63,467 nt of DNA from an uncultured Myxococcales bacterium (lineage in GTDB: Bacteria > Myxococcota_A > Polyangia > Polyangiales > Polyangiaceae), in assembly GCA_937949945.1 (NCBI GenBank), contig CALFEQ010000117.1:1-63467 (forward strand), written 5' to 3'. The position numbers and the translations under genes are program-made. Positions 23,671-32,732 of the stretch are shown in pieces. Position 1 is the stretch's first letter; the number at the start of each line of letters is the position of its first letter. The notes under the pieces are model-generated. The model saw nothing but the letters and a program-made list of their open reading frames with translations. It was not told the origin of the DNA and made no database searches.

Positions 23671-25782
23671 TCAGATCAGCCTGCCCTCGATCACGGTCCC
23701 ATCGTCGCCGATGGCACGGACCACCCGCGGGCCGGCGGCGACGGAGAGCATGCTCGACGTGACGCCGATGTCGCCGCTCATGCGTAGCCAGCTCGTGGTG
23801 CCGTTCACGGTCGAGCGTCGCACGAGACGTGCCTGTGCGGAGCCGGCCCAGGCGTGGCCGTCCTCGGAGATCGTCAAGCACAGGAGGTCGCGCGTCGTCT
23901 GGACCGCCTCGAGCTGCGCGTCGAGCGTGGGCGCGAGCGAGAGCGCGTGACCGCCGACCCCGACCGTGACGGCGCCGCCGTCCGGGAGCGGCGCGATCGC
24001 GAGCAGGTGGCCGCCGCAGATCGAGGCGACGAACTCGACGACGCCGAGCTCGACCCGGACGATGGCGCCGAAGTCGCCGCATGCGACGAGCTGGCCGTTC
24101 TTCATGCGCGCGACGCCGTGCAGGCGGACGCAGCCGATGGCGTCACCCACGACGGTGACGCGGTCGCCGTCGAACTGCGTGACGACTCCGGCTGTTTCAC
24201 CGGGGAAGGCACGCGAGGCGGAGCCTCGGTACGGGCGCTCTCCGACGAGCGTCGTCGTGCCGTTCTCCTCGACGAGCGCGCCCAGGAACGTGATCTCCGG
24301 ATCCGGCACGCTCCAGATCGTCGTCGGGCCTCCGAGGACGTGACGCGCGACGAACCCGCCCTCGCCGAACAAGAGGACGCTGCCGTCGCTCATCCATCGG
24401 AGGCCGCGGAGGGCCGCGCGCGGGACGTGGCTCGGGAGCGAGACGGGCAGCCACGTGCCACGTTCCCAGCGGACGAGGCCCGACGTGCCGATCGCGATCG
24501 CGGCGTCCGCGGTCGGCGTGAACACGACGCTCTTGAGCGCTCCCTCCGCGAGCGGCGGCGTGAGCATCGACCAGGTCCACGCGGCGGGGTTCGACGCGTG
24601 CTCCTCGGACAACCGGTTGCCGCCCGAGACCGCCTCCATTCGTGAAGTGGACGGCCTCGTCACGAAAGGCGGCGGACCACTCTGAGCCCTCACGCGGATG
24701 CCGGAGCCGACCGGGCTTTGCGACTCGCCCAAGGGCGCCGTCCGCTCGTACGGCGAGACGTGGCGGTAGGACGCCGCCTTGCCCGCTTCATCCATTGCCG
24801 CTCTGAGCGGTGCCTCGAGCGCGTTCCACAGCTCCATCGCGCTCTCGTGCCGCGCCGCGGGATCGGCGGACAGCGCACGCGCGAGCTCGCGATCGAGGGC
24901 CTCGACGAGCGGCGTCGCGGCCTCGAGCTCGGGCGCGAGCGAGCTGCGCGCGTTCATCAGCGATGGCCGCGGTCCGTTGAGGATGCGCGTGACGATGACG
25001 AGCGGGTTCTCGCCGTCGTTGAACGGGAACGCGGGGCGCGACGTGAGCATCTCGAACACCACGGCGGCGAGCGAGAAGACGTCGGTGCGCGGCGAGACGC
25101 GTTGATTGCCCTGCTCGTACTGCTCCGGCGGCGCGTAGCCGAGCGACGCGCCCGCGAGGGCCGCGGTCTTCTGGAGGTTCACGTCGACGAGCTTCACGAG
25201 CCCGAAGTCGGTGACCTTCGCGATTTCGACGCCGGCCTCTTGGGCGAGCAGGATGTTCGACGGCTTGAGGTCGCGGTGAACGACCTTCTGCTTGTGGACC
25301 AGATCGAGCGCCTGACAGATCTGCCGGAGCAGCCGCCGCACGCGCTCGGCGGGCAGACCACGGTTCGCCTTCCGGCGTTCGGCGAGCTCCTTCTCGAGCG
25401 TGATCCCGTCGACGTACTCGAGGACGGTGAACGGCAGCGTCAGCGGCTCGGTGCCGTAAGGCGACGGTACCTGCGCGATCGCGTGATCGTAGAAGCGAAC
25501 GATGTACGGGTTCGGACGGCCCTGCGTCGAGAGCATGCGCAGGACCTCCGCCTCGCGCTGGAAGCGTCGGAGCGCCTCGGTCGCGACGACGTCGGGCCGG
25601 AGCACCTTGACGATGACGACGTGCCCCGACGGATCGTCCCAGTTCGCTCGAAAGACCCAGCCCTGACCGCCTTCACCGATGCAGTCACGCAGGTAATAGG
25701 CGGTGTTCCCAGAGCCGCGCAGGACCCTGCCGACCAGCGAGTCGCGCAGGGGTACCAGCCGAGGGTCCTGGGCAGGGCGCAT
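23671..25782 (-). CDS. Ser/Thr protein kinase with C-terminal propeller-like domain
   Basis: 703 aa. The kinase domain spans about residues 30-320: Gly-rich loop IGEGGQGWVF, Lys59 (VIVKVL), catalytic VVHRDLKPSNILL (Asp171), TDFG (Asp192) and GYAPPEQYEQG. An unstructured linker (330-415) leads to about 290 residues of regularly spaced beta motifs (GLVRWERGTWLPVSL, GSVLLFGEGGFVARHV, GQLVACGDFGAIVRVELG, GHAWAGSAQARLVRR) that look like a beta-propeller or BNR-type sensor. No membrane segment is visible between them, so the whole protein is probably cytoplasmic, unlike most PASTA-type kinases. Kinase substrates unknown. Confidence 0.92.
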   Translation of the reverse strand: MRPAQDPRLVPLRDSLVGRVLRGSGNTAYYLRDCIGEGGQGWVFRANWDDPSGHVVIVKVLRPDVVATEALRRFQREAEVLRMLSTQGRPNPYIVRFYDHAIAQVPSPYGTEPLTLPFTVLEYVDGITLEKELAERRKANRGLPAERVRRLLRQICQALDLVHKQKVVHRDLKPSNILLAQEAGVEIAKVTDFGLVKLVDVNLQKTAALAGASLGYAPPEQYEQGNQRVSPRTDVFSLAAVVFEMLTSRPAFPFNDGENPLVIVTRILNGPRPSLMNARSSLAPELEAATPLVEALDRELARALSADPAARHESAMELWNALEAPLRAAMDEAGKAASYRHVSPYERTAPLGESQSPVGSGIRVRAQSGPPPFVTRPSTSRMEAVSGGNRLSEEHASNPAAWTWSMLTPPLAEGALKSVVFTPTADAAIAIGTSGLVRWERGTWLPVSLPSHVPRAALRGLRWMSDGSVLLFGEGGFVARHVLGGPTTIWSVPDPEITFLGALVEENGTTTLVGERPYRGSASRAFPGETAGVVTQFDGDRVTVVGDAIGCVRLHGVARMKNGQLVACGDFGAIVRVELGVVEFVASICGGHLLAIAPLPDGGAVTVGVGGHALSLAPTLDAQLEAVQTTRDLLCLTISEDGHAWAGSAQARLVRRSTVNGTTSWLRMSGDIGVTSSMLSVAAGPRVVRAIGDDGTVIEGRLI

Positions 25783-25860
25783 GTCGCGATTCGAGCATAC
25801 GCGGGCTTGCGCCCCACGGCCAACGGGGGCTTTTCCTTCCCCCGGCGGTACGCTCGGCGA

Positions 25861-26184
25861 TCAGCTCTCGAGCATCTTCAGCAGCGTGTCCTTGTTGGTG
25901 ACGCCGACGTGCTGGCCCTTCACCTGACCGCCCTTGAAGACCATCACGGTCGGGACACCGCGGACACCGTACTTCTTGGTGACTTCCGGCGCGTCGTCGA
26001 TGTCGAGCTTGCCGACCTTGTACTTGCCGGCGAACTCGTCGGCGAGGCCTTCGACGATGGGCGCGAGCACCTTGCAGGGGCCGCACCAGGTCGCCGTGAA
26101 GTCCACCAGGACCGGAACGTCGGACTTGAGGACTTCGGCCTCGAAGTTGGCGTCGGTGAGCTCGATCACGTTCTTGCCGGCCAT
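25861..26184 (-). CDS. trxA: Thioredoxin
   Basis: 107 aa from the ATG at 26184 (AGGAG 7 nt upstream; an upstream in-frame ATG at 26211 is less likely). The redox active site WCGPC has its cysteines at 34 and 37; LVDFTATWCGPCKVLAPIVE, GKLDIDDAP and GVRGVPTVMVFKGG are standard. It is a general cytoplasmic disulfide reductant for reductases such as ribonucleotide reductase. It stands between two unrelated minus-strand genes; thioredoxin reductase is not in the window. Confidence 0.95.
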   Translation of the reverse strand: MAGKNVIELTDANFEAEVLKSDVPVLVDFTATWCGPCKVLAPIVEGLADEFAGKYKVGKLDIDDAPEVTKKYGVRGVPTVMVFKGGQVKGQHVGVTNKDTLLKMLES

Positions 26185-26413
26185 GGTGGTCTCCTCTGCG
26201 TTCCTTTCCATCGGCGGCGCCGTGGTCGAGGCGCCGTCCGAGTCGACGAAGATTCGGATGGCAGCTCGGGCGAGTTGGTTGCGCCCGTTCCGCGAAACGA
26301 AACTCAGCGTAAGAAATGTTCGGCGCGAAATCCACCGGCCCGGAGCACGTCCTTCGGACCGGCGTCGGCCGAGCCGCCGGTAGAGCTCGTCGCGACGCCC
26401 AGCCGCGCCTCTC

Positions 26414-27604
26414 TCACTTTTTCTCCGAGGGTGGACGCGGCGCCGGGATGGTCTCGTCCGGCCGGGGCGGGGGCGGCGGCACGGAGGGCCGCTCCTCCCG
26501 TCGACGAGCCTGCAGGCGCATCACCCGATCGATCGTGGCCGCGAGCCCGTCGGCCGAGGTCCCGGCGGTGACGCGCACCTTCGCGCCCTCGCGCCGGATG
26601 TCGATCGAGTCGAGCAGCGGTCCGAGGCCGAGCATGCGCAGGGAGAGCTCCTTCGACCAGTCGAGGCGCTTCTTCGCGACGAGCTTCTCGACCGATGCGC
26701 AGGCCTCGTCGGTGTCGCAGACGAGCTCGACCGCGGCTTCGACCCTCTGCCCGCTCGCGCCGGCCTTGAGGGCGATGCCGACCGTGGAGACCCCGAGCAC
26801 CCCCGCCATGATCTTCGCGCTCTCTTCCGAGGCCTGCTCCTTCGTGCTCGCGACCTCCGCCGCCATCTCGTCCTTCAGCCGGGCGCGGAGCGCCTGCGGG
26901 AGGAGGACGGTGACGAGGAGCGTCGGCCGCTGCCAGCCCGGCTTGCTCGTGAGCGAAGCGCGCATCGAGACGTGGGCCTCGGACTCGCCGATGCCCGGGC
27001 GCTTCGCGTCCACGGTCGCCAGCATCGCGTCGAACCACGCTCCTCGGCCGACCACGAGCAGGCCGCCGTGACCGTAGGCGAGCCGAGGTCGCGTGCCCTC
27101 GCTCGGCTCCGCAGAGTCGCCGCTCGGGCTCGGCGCTTCGACGACCGCGAACCCGCCGACCTCCTTCGTCTCGATCCGCTCGCCTCGCCGGCCCGCGAGG
27201 GCCGCCGAGCATTTCGTGAGCTCGTCGCGCGTGACGTCGATGCGCGCGGCGACGCCGAGCTCACCCTTCTCTCCTTCCTCGGGGACGGCGAGGGCGAGCG
27301 ACTTCACGCGGGTCAGAGGATCGAAGCCGCATGCGCTCGCGAGATCGCCGATCCCGAGCGATCGCCGATCGAGCACGGGGTTGCCTCGCGTCGGGCTCTC
27401 CTTGCCGAGCAGGACGTCGTGCAGCGGGGACTGGCGGAGCTCCGCGAGGTTCAGCGTCGCCACGAGGAACGAGTCGCGCGGCACCGCCTTGTACGGGTCG
27501 GGCGGCTCCTGCCGGCGTCCGCCGCCGAACACGAAGAACGCGGCGATCGTCCCGACGGCGCCGAGGAGGATCACGCGCGCGCGCTGCGACAAGCCGGAGA
27601 GCAC
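26414..27604 (-). CDS. Membrane-anchored hypothetical protein
   Basis: 396 aa, GTG start. A hydrophobic segment at residues 10-27 (VILLGAVGTIAAFFVFGG) with a short basic N-terminus acts as an uncleaved anchor or signal. The rest is a soluble alpha/beta protein starting VPRDSFLVATLNLAELRQSP, a pattern seen in myxobacterial proteins that open with a variable-sized domain after an anchor. Two Cys pairs may form disulfides (KCSAAL, LVCDTDEACAS). The C-terminus is Pro/Arg-rich (PSVPPPPPRPDETIPAPRPP). No family recognised. Confidence 0.75.
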   Translation of the reverse strand: MLSGLSQRARVILLGAVGTIAAFFVFGGGRRQEPPDPYKAVPRDSFLVATLNLAELRQSPLHDVLLGKESPTRGNPVLDRRSLGIGDLASACGFDPLTRVKSLALAVPEEGEKGELGVAARIDVTRDELTKCSAALAGRRGERIETKEVGGFAVVEAPSPSGDSAEPSEGTRPRLAYGHGGLLVVGRGAWFDAMLATVDAKRPGIGESEAHVSMRASLTSKPGWQRPTLLVTVLLPQALRARLKDEMAAEVASTKEQASEESAKIMAGVLGVSTVGIALKAGASGQRVEAAVELVCDTDEACASVEKLVAKKRLDWSKELSLRMLGLGPLLDSIDIRREGAKVRVTAGTSADGLAATIDRVMRLQARRREERPSVPPPPPRPDETIPAPRPPSEKK

Positions 27605-27676
27605 GGCGGCAGACTAACGTCCGTTTCCGCCGGAGCCTACGCGTCCGCTCGGGCGGCTCGCAACGGCAGAGGCGGC

Positions 27677-29227
27677 TCAGTACCCGAGCTCGATGCCGGA
27701 AGGGTCGGACGGCGCGACGCGCACGGGCGGGGCGCTTTCGGTGGCCGTCGCCCGTGGCGTGGGCGCGGCGGAGGGTGCGCTCGTCGTGCTCGCGCGCGGG
27801 CGAGGGCGAGGCGTCGGCGAGGGGCTCGCGATGCTCGGCGCGCGCCTCGTCGTCGTGGTGGTGATCGCGCTCGGCGGCGGTTCGACGACGGGCTCGGGCG
27901 TGGGCGCCGCGCGGACGGCGATCGGTGTCGAGGCCGAGGCGAGCGTCGGCGCCGCGGCGAGGTCTTCGGCCGCGACGGGCGCAGGCGAGGCGGCGACCGC
28001 GTCGCTTCGGATCGGGAGCACGCGAGCCGCCAGCACGACGAGCGCGCCGCCGACCGCGACGGCGGCGGCGAGGGCCGCGAACGATCCCGAGCGCCGGGGC
28101 CTGGGGACGCGCACGGTGGGGAGCGCACGCGAGAGCGGAGCGTCGGAAGACGGACCGGGCCTGTCGCTCCCGGGCCGAGGCGAGGCATGGACGGCGAGGC
28201 GACGCGACGAGGGCGGGGTGGAGGCGTTCGCGCGCGGAGAGATGGGACCGTCGCCGGAGGGACGGGGGGTGCTGTGCAACAGCGAAGAGGCGCGCTCGGC
28301 GTTGACGAGCGCACGCGACGGCGCGAAGGGCAAGAGCGCGATCGCGAGCTCCGCGACGTCGGCGAAGCGATCGTCGGGGGACTTCGCGAGGCACCTCTCC
28401 ACGATCGCGGCGAGCTCCGGGGGCACGTCGGGCCTCACGTCGCGGATCGGCTCGGGCTCCCGCTCGAGCACGGCGGCGCAGACCTCGGGCACGCTCTCGG
28501 CGCGGAACGCCTCCGTGCCCGTGAGCAGCTCGTAGAGGACGACGCCGAGCGACCAGAGATCGGAGCGCGCGTCGGCGGTGGCGGTCGAACGGATCTGCTC
28601 GGGCGACATGTAACAAGGCGTCCCGAGCGAGAGGTCGCCGGTGAGCGTCGAGACCGGACCGCCGCCGGTGAGCACGGTCTTCGAGATTCCGAAGTCGAGC
28701 ACCTTGATCTTGGGCAGCCCGTCGTGCTCGACGAGGAAGAGGTTCTCCGGCTTGATGTCGCGGTGGACGATGCCGAGTCGGTGCGCGGCCGCGAGCGCCT
28801 CGCACGCCTGCATCGTGTACTCGACGGCCTCTTCGACGGGCAGAGGGCCGTGCTGGGCGAGGACGGTCGCGAGGTCGCGCCCCTCGAGATGCTCCATCAC
28901 GATGTACGGCGCGCCCTCGTGCGTGCCGACGTCGTAGACGCGCGCGACGTGCTCGCTCCGGATTCGGCAGGATGCCTTCGCCTCGCGCGTGAAGCGCTCG
29001 ATGATCACCTCGTCGTCGAGGAACGACGGATCGAGGAACTTGAGCGCGAACCGCTCTTCGAGCTCGACGTGCTTGGCCGAGAGGACGAACGCCATCCCGC
29101 CGACGCCGAGGACTTGCTCGACGCGGTACTTGCCGCTGACGACGTCGCCGACCGACACGTAGAACTCCGTCTCCTCGACGAGCTCCAGCGCCGGTTGGTC
29201 GATTGTCTCGCGATCGTCCGGGCTCAT
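27677..29227 (-). CDS. Transmembrane Ser/Thr protein kinase
   Basis: 516 aa from the ATG at 29227 (GGAG about 5 nt upstream; the open frame extends further left but out of context). The kinase domain spans about 34-300: GVGGMAFVLSAKH, Lys63 (FALKFLD), IVHRDIKPENLFL (Asp157), LDFGISK (Asp178), GTPCYMSPEQI. A single membrane segment near residues 367-388 (GSFAALAAAVAVGGALVVLA) is followed by a Pro/Ala/Ser/Thr-rich tail with no recognisable sensor domain. The PEGA/TPR gene ends 11 nt upstream, so the two are coupled. Confidence 0.93.
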   Translation of the reverse strand: MSPDDRETIDQPALELVEETEFYVSVGDVVSGKYRVEQVLGVGGMAFVLSAKHVELEERFALKFLDPSFLDDEVIIERFTREAKASCRIRSEHVARVYDVGTHEGAPYIVMEHLEGRDLATVLAQHGPLPVEEAVEYTMQACEALAAAHRLGIVHRDIKPENLFLVEHDGLPKIKVLDFGISKTVLTGGGPVSTLTGDLSLGTPCYMSPEQIRSTATADARSDLWSLGVVLYELLTGTEAFRAESVPEVCAAVLEREPEPIRDVRPDVPPELAAIVERCLAKSPDDRFADVAELAIALLPFAPSRALVNAERASSLLHSTPRPSGDGPISPRANASTPPSSRRLAVHASPRPGSDRPGPSSDAPLSRALPTVRVPRPRRSGSFAALAAAVAVGGALVVLAARVLPIRSDAVAASPAPVAAEDLAAAPTLASASTPIAVRAAPTPEPVVEPPPSAITTTTTRRAPSIASPSPTPRPRPRASTTSAPSAAPTPRATATESAPPVRVAPSDPSGIELGY

Positions 29228-29238
29228 GCGATCTCCAG

Positions 29239-30240
29239 TCAAAAGACGCCGTCGACGCCTATCGACGACGCGCCGACCGACGGGCGTACGCGGACACCGG
29301 TCTTGGCGCCGTCCGACGAGCCGCCCGAGAGGATGAGGAGCACCATGCCGGTGGCGAGGCTCGCCCCGCCGGCGATGAAGCCCGCCGTCGAGACGGTGGC
29401 CCACGTCTTGGCGTCTCGAAGGGTCGGCCTCAGCTCGGTCGGACAGACGCGGTTCTCGTCGCAGCCATCGGAGAGCAGCGACGCGCGCTTCGCGGCTTGC
29501 GTCGCACCGTAGATCCCGACGCCGATGCCGGCGGCACCGAGGACGAACGAGGCGATCGCAGGCGCCTTCGAGCCCGACGTGGGCTCGAGCGCGGGCGTCA
29601 CGCTCGTCGCCGCGGCCGGGGCGGACGTGCGCTGCTCCTCGGCCGCTCGCGGGTCGGGCTGGAGCTCGAGGGTGACGCTCGCCGAGCCGCCCTCCGCGAC
29701 GGGTGTCGTGGTCGAAGCGGGGAGGAAGCCGGGCGCGCGCACGAGGACGGTGTGGGTCCCGGGGTCGATGCGCCGATCCGTGTCGAGGACGGCGTCGGAG
29801 ACCGGCTCGCCGTCGATGAAGAGCTCGAGCTTCGCTCCTCGCGGCGCGCGCACCGAGATGCGCAGCGTCGCCAGGCGAGGGAGCGCCGCGGCGAGCACGG
29901 TCTGTGCGCGCTCCATCGCGGCGACGAACGCCGGATGCGCGTTCGGCGGCAGCGGCTCGCGGATGAGACGCTGGAGCCGCTCGGTGCCCCGCACGATCTT
30001 GCCCACCTCGATCTCGCACTCCGCGAGGCGTGTCGCCGTCGTGGGCGCGTGACGCAGCTTCTCGGCGCGCTCGAGCTTGTCGATGGCCTCCGCGCAGCGC
30101 CCCGCCTCCGCGAGCTTGAAGCCTTCGATCCCGAGCGCGCGCGCCGTTGCGGTGTCGGCGGCCTCGTCCGCCCGCGCGTTGCGCGGAGAGAGCGCGACCG
30201 AACCGATCAGGCATGCGAGAGCGACGGTCCGCCGGATCAT
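29239..30240 (-). CDS. Secreted TPR-like/PEGA domain protein with C-terminal membrane segments
   Basis: 333 aa. A signal peptide ends near NARADEA. TPR-like helices follow (ALGIEGFKLAEAGRCAEAID, LRHAPTTATRLAECEIEVGK). Then comes a PEGA domain at about 135-195 (LRISVRAPRGAKLELFIDGE, PGTHTVLVRAPGFLP), a small beta-domain common in surface and kinase-linked proteins. Two hydrophobic stretches near the C-terminus (APAIASFVLGAAGIGVGIYG and TAGFIAGGASLATGMVLLIL) complete a layout repeated many times in myxobacterial genomes. It lies directly upstream of a kinase gene, suggesting a signalling or envelope partner. Confidence 0.85.
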   Translation of the reverse strand: MIRRTVALACLIGSVALSPRNARADEAADTATARALGIEGFKLAEAGRCAEAIDKLERAEKLRHAPTTATRLAECEIEVGKIVRGTERLQRLIREPLPPNAHPAFVAAMERAQTVLAAALPRLATLRISVRAPRGAKLELFIDGEPVSDAVLDTDRRIDPGTHTVLVRAPGFLPASTTTPVAEGGSASVTLELQPDPRAAEEQRTSAPAAATSVTPALEPTSGSKAPAIASFVLGAAGIGVGIYGATQAAKRASLLSDGCDENRVCPTELRPTLRDAKTWATVSTAGFIAGGASLATGMVLLILSGGSSDGAKTGVRVRPSVGASSIGVDGVF

Positions 30241-30260
30241 CACGTTCGCGTCCCTCGTCG

Positions 30261-30785
30261 TCACTGGCACGGCTGCCCGCAGATCGAGCCGACCTCGCCG
30301 ACGCACGTCGCGTCCCAGCCCCATTGGCAGCAGTAGGGATCCGCCGCGCAGAGCTTCGTCACGCACGGATCGCAGGTGCTCACGAGCGGTCCGCCCGTCG
30401 TGCAGAGCGGATGGGCGCAGGCGTCCCCGCCGCCACCGCCGCCGTTCCGCGGCGGCTCGGTGCACGACTGTCCGCAGATCGATTTCACCTCGCCGACGCA
30501 CGTCGCGTCCCAGCTCCACTGGCAGCAGTACGGATCGAGCGCGCAGATGCTCGAGACGCACGGATCGCAGGAGGAGACGAGCGGTGTGCCCGTCGTGCAG
30601 ATCGAGTGCGCGCACGCGCTCGAGCCGACGATCGACTGCTCGGCCTGCTCGTGCTTCTCCTCGACCGGTTGCGCGCACGCGACGACGGCGGTGATCGACG
30701 CCGCGCTCCCGACCACGACGCGAAGGACCCACGCGGATCGACCCTCGCGTCCACCAGCCCTCGTTCGTTCACCGTGGTTCACCAT
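30261..30785 (-). CDS. Cysteine-rich two-repeat lipoprotein
   Basis: 174 aa from the ATG at 30785, which follows a GGAGAGAGGA Shine-Dalgarno region. The signal peptide ends in AVVAC, a lipobox. Two near-identical Cys-rich modules of about 50 residues follow, separated by a Gly-rich linker; each has the pattern CDPCV..IC..DPYCCQW.WDATCVGEV..ICGQ.C with eight or more Cys. DPYCC-type modules occur in predicted extracellular proteins of Myxococcota and are presumably disulfide-bonded. It is 20 nt upstream of the PEGA gene and 20 nt downstream of the substrate-binding lipoprotein gene, so part of the same transcript. Confidence 0.82.
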   Translation of the reverse strand: MVNHGERTRAGGREGRSAWVLRVVVGSAASITAVVACAQPVEEKHEQAEQSIVGSSACAHSICTTGTPLVSSCDPCVSSICALDPYCCQWSWDATCVGEVKSICGQSCTEPPRNGGGGGGDACAHPLCTTGGPLVSTCDPCVTKLCAADPYCCQWGWDATCVGEVGSICGQPCQ

Positions 30786-30805
30786 GGTCCTCTCTCCTTT
30801 CGCGC

Positions 30806-32470
30806 TCACTGGCACTGCACGAACGCGCCACCGACGACCTGTGTGTTGACGTCCATCGTCAAGCCGGAGCTGCCGAACCACGGCGCTCCGTCCTTCGTCC
30901 CGACGCACCAGATCTCGACCGTGCCGGCCGTCAGATCTCCGCTCGGGTCCCACTGCATCTTCGAGAACGTTCCTCGGAGCGACACCGACTTGCGCTTCGC
31001 GAGCTGCTGGAACGCCGCGCGTGTCCCCTTCGGCCCGACCGCCACCGGATCGCCGACCCCGAGCGCGCGCAGCCCCTGCGCGACGACCGCGCCGGACGGC
31101 ACCTCGTCCGGGGCCGTGGCGAGGGCGTAGGCGATCGCGTACGTCGCGTCGTACGAGAGCGAAGCTGCGGCCGTCATCGGGAGCGGCATGCCCTCGTACC
31201 GGGCGGCGAACGCCGCCTCGAACTCGGCGAGGACGGAAGCAGAGGTCGCCTCCGGCTTCATGCCCACGCCGCGCACGCGCCGTCGTGTGTCCGGCGGCAC
31301 GTCGTTCGAGCGCATCACGTCGAGGAGCGCCTTCGTCTTCGCGGCCTCCGTGACGACGTAGTACGGCCGCTCGAGGGCGCGCGCCGCGGTCAGAGCCTGT
31401 TCGAGCGGGACGAGCAACCCGGTGATCTGCTCCGGCGCCGTGATGAAGACGATGTCCGGCTTGAAGCCGACCGCGTACTTCGTCGCGATCGACGCCAGCA
31501 TGGCGGTGTTGCCCGCTTCGTGCGCGTCGACGCTGACGTTGGCCTCGTTGGCGGCGTCGGTGATGAAGCGCCCGTTGAGGATCAGCTTGCCGCGGATCGC
31601 ATCATGAGCGCTCGCCCCCGCCGCGTCGGTCGCGTGGACGATCGCGAGCTTCACCGTGTCGAGCCCACGCGTGGTCCGCAGGAGCGTCTCGAGCTCCTTC
31701 ATCTCCTCGATCACGAGCTTCGCGCGCTGCGCGTCCGAGGGGATCGTTCGCCACGTGAGGCCTTCGTCGGCGAGGTCGGAGATCGCCGACACGACGGACG
31801 TCGGCGTCATGAGTAGCGTGCCGCCCTTGGCGCTGATCTGCTGCGTGACGTCTACGACGTGCTCGCCGGTCGTCGGGCCGACGATCGCGGGCACCCGGAG
31901 GTCGTCCACGAGGTGGCGCGCCGCGGCCATCACGTCTCCCGACGTGTCGCAGCCGACGACGACCAGCGGGCGAACGCCGCCATCCGGACCCGGCAGTCCT
32001 CCCGCGCCCTGGGGCGAGTCGATCTCCTCGACCGCCATGAACGCGGCTGCTTCGAGCGCGTCCGTCGTCGGATCGTTGCCGTCGCGCAAGAGGGCGCCGA
32101 TGACGACCGCGTCGTCGCTCGTCGCGTCACCGACCACGCGCGGGCACTCCGGCGTGAGGAGCGGCTGACACTTGCCCGTCGCGCGGACGCACACGGAGAT
32201 GCCCGTCGTGTCCGCGCTCGCGCTCTCGAGCGACGCGAGGCCGGCGCAGTCACGGTTGCTCCGGCATCCGACGGGCTCGCCGTCGTCGCCGCCCGCATCC
32301 GTGTCGTCTTGGATCGACGCCGGGCTGGTTTCGTCGGCGAACGAGTACTCGTCGAGGCGATGGACGAGCGCGCATCCTCCCACGAGGAGGGTCGTGAGCG
32401 CGACGAGCAGCATCGGTCTCGCGATCGACGAGACGACGGCTCGAACAGCCGAGAAGAGAACGATACGCAT
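30806..32470 (-). CDS. Branched-chain-amino-acid-type substrate-binding lipoprotein
   Basis: 554 aa from the ATG at 32470 (AAGGAG just upstream; a TTG at 32494 is an alternative). The signal peptide ends in LLVGGC, a lipobox. A short Cys-containing segment (GCRSNRDCAGL, CVRATGKCQPLLTPEC) precedes a type I periplasmic-binding domain: VVIGALLRDGNDPTTDALEA, VPAIVGPTTGEHVVDV, DIVFITAPEQITGLLVPLEQ, LSYDATYAIAYALAT. Such domains bind small ligands for ABC importers or act as sensors. No ABC permease or ATPase is adjacent; the gene leads the operon with the Cys-rich, PEGA and kinase genes, so a sensory role is an attractive inference. Confidence 0.85.
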   Translation of the reverse strand: MRIVLFSAVRAVVSSIARPMLLVALTTLLVGGCALVHRLDEYSFADETSPASIQDDTDAGGDDGEPVGCRSNRDCAGLASLESASADTTGISVCVRATGKCQPLLTPECPRVVGDATSDDAVVIGALLRDGNDPTTDALEAAAFMAVEEIDSPQGAGGLPGPDGGVRPLVVVGCDTSGDVMAAARHLVDDLRVPAIVGPTTGEHVVDVTQQISAKGGTLLMTPTSVVSAISDLADEGLTWRTIPSDAQRAKLVIEEMKELETLLRTTRGLDTVKLAIVHATDAAGASAHDAIRGKLILNGRFITDAANEANVSVDAHEAGNTAMLASIATKYAVGFKPDIVFITAPEQITGLLVPLEQALTAARALERPYYVVTEAAKTKALLDVMRSNDVPPDTRRRVRGVGMKPEATSASVLAEFEAAFAARYEGMPLPMTAAASLSYDATYAIAYALATAPDEVPSGAVVAQGLRALGVGDPVAVGPKGTRAAFQQLAKRKSVSLRGTFSKMQWDPSGDLTAGTVEIWCVGTKDGAPWFGSSGLTMDVNTQVVGGAFVQCQ

Positions 32471-32494
32471 GATCTCCTTCGTGAGCCGAGGCAA

Positions 32495-32517
32495 GACGAG
32501 GGCGGGCCGCCCTCGTC
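32495..32517. promoter_or_regulatory. Perfect hairpin in the leader of the substrate-binding gene
   Basis: GACGAGGGCG (32495-32504) pairs perfectly with CGCCCTCGTC (32508-32517) around a 3-nt loop, 25 nt upstream of the start at 32470. There is no T tract. It could slow initiation, protect the 5' end or mark an operator; on the plus strand nothing ends here. Confidence 0.4.
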
Positions 32518-32732
32518 GAGGGCGGCTGGTTCAACACATCGACGCCGACGTTCATCGCCATCGCCTGACGGTCATCACCTGCAGCGATTGCGGGGAGTCA
32601 CCATCAACGAGCGCATGTTCGTCGGACGATCCTGGGGGACTTCCGATCCTGCACCAGAGGCCGTCGCAACCGCCGTGCCGGACGTCCGCGCCCGCCCATT
32701 TCGCTGCGCGCGCGTCGCGCTAGTCTTTCCTC

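Noticed and set aside
23711..23950. Short plus-strand frames inside kinase gene 23671-25782
   Set aside because: Antisense shadows of the kinase propeller region, with no ribosome-binding site or family.
26972..29512. 846-codon open frame on the plus strand
   Set aside because: Antisense to the kinase and hypothetical genes, with Arg/Ala/Asp-biased composition and no domain.
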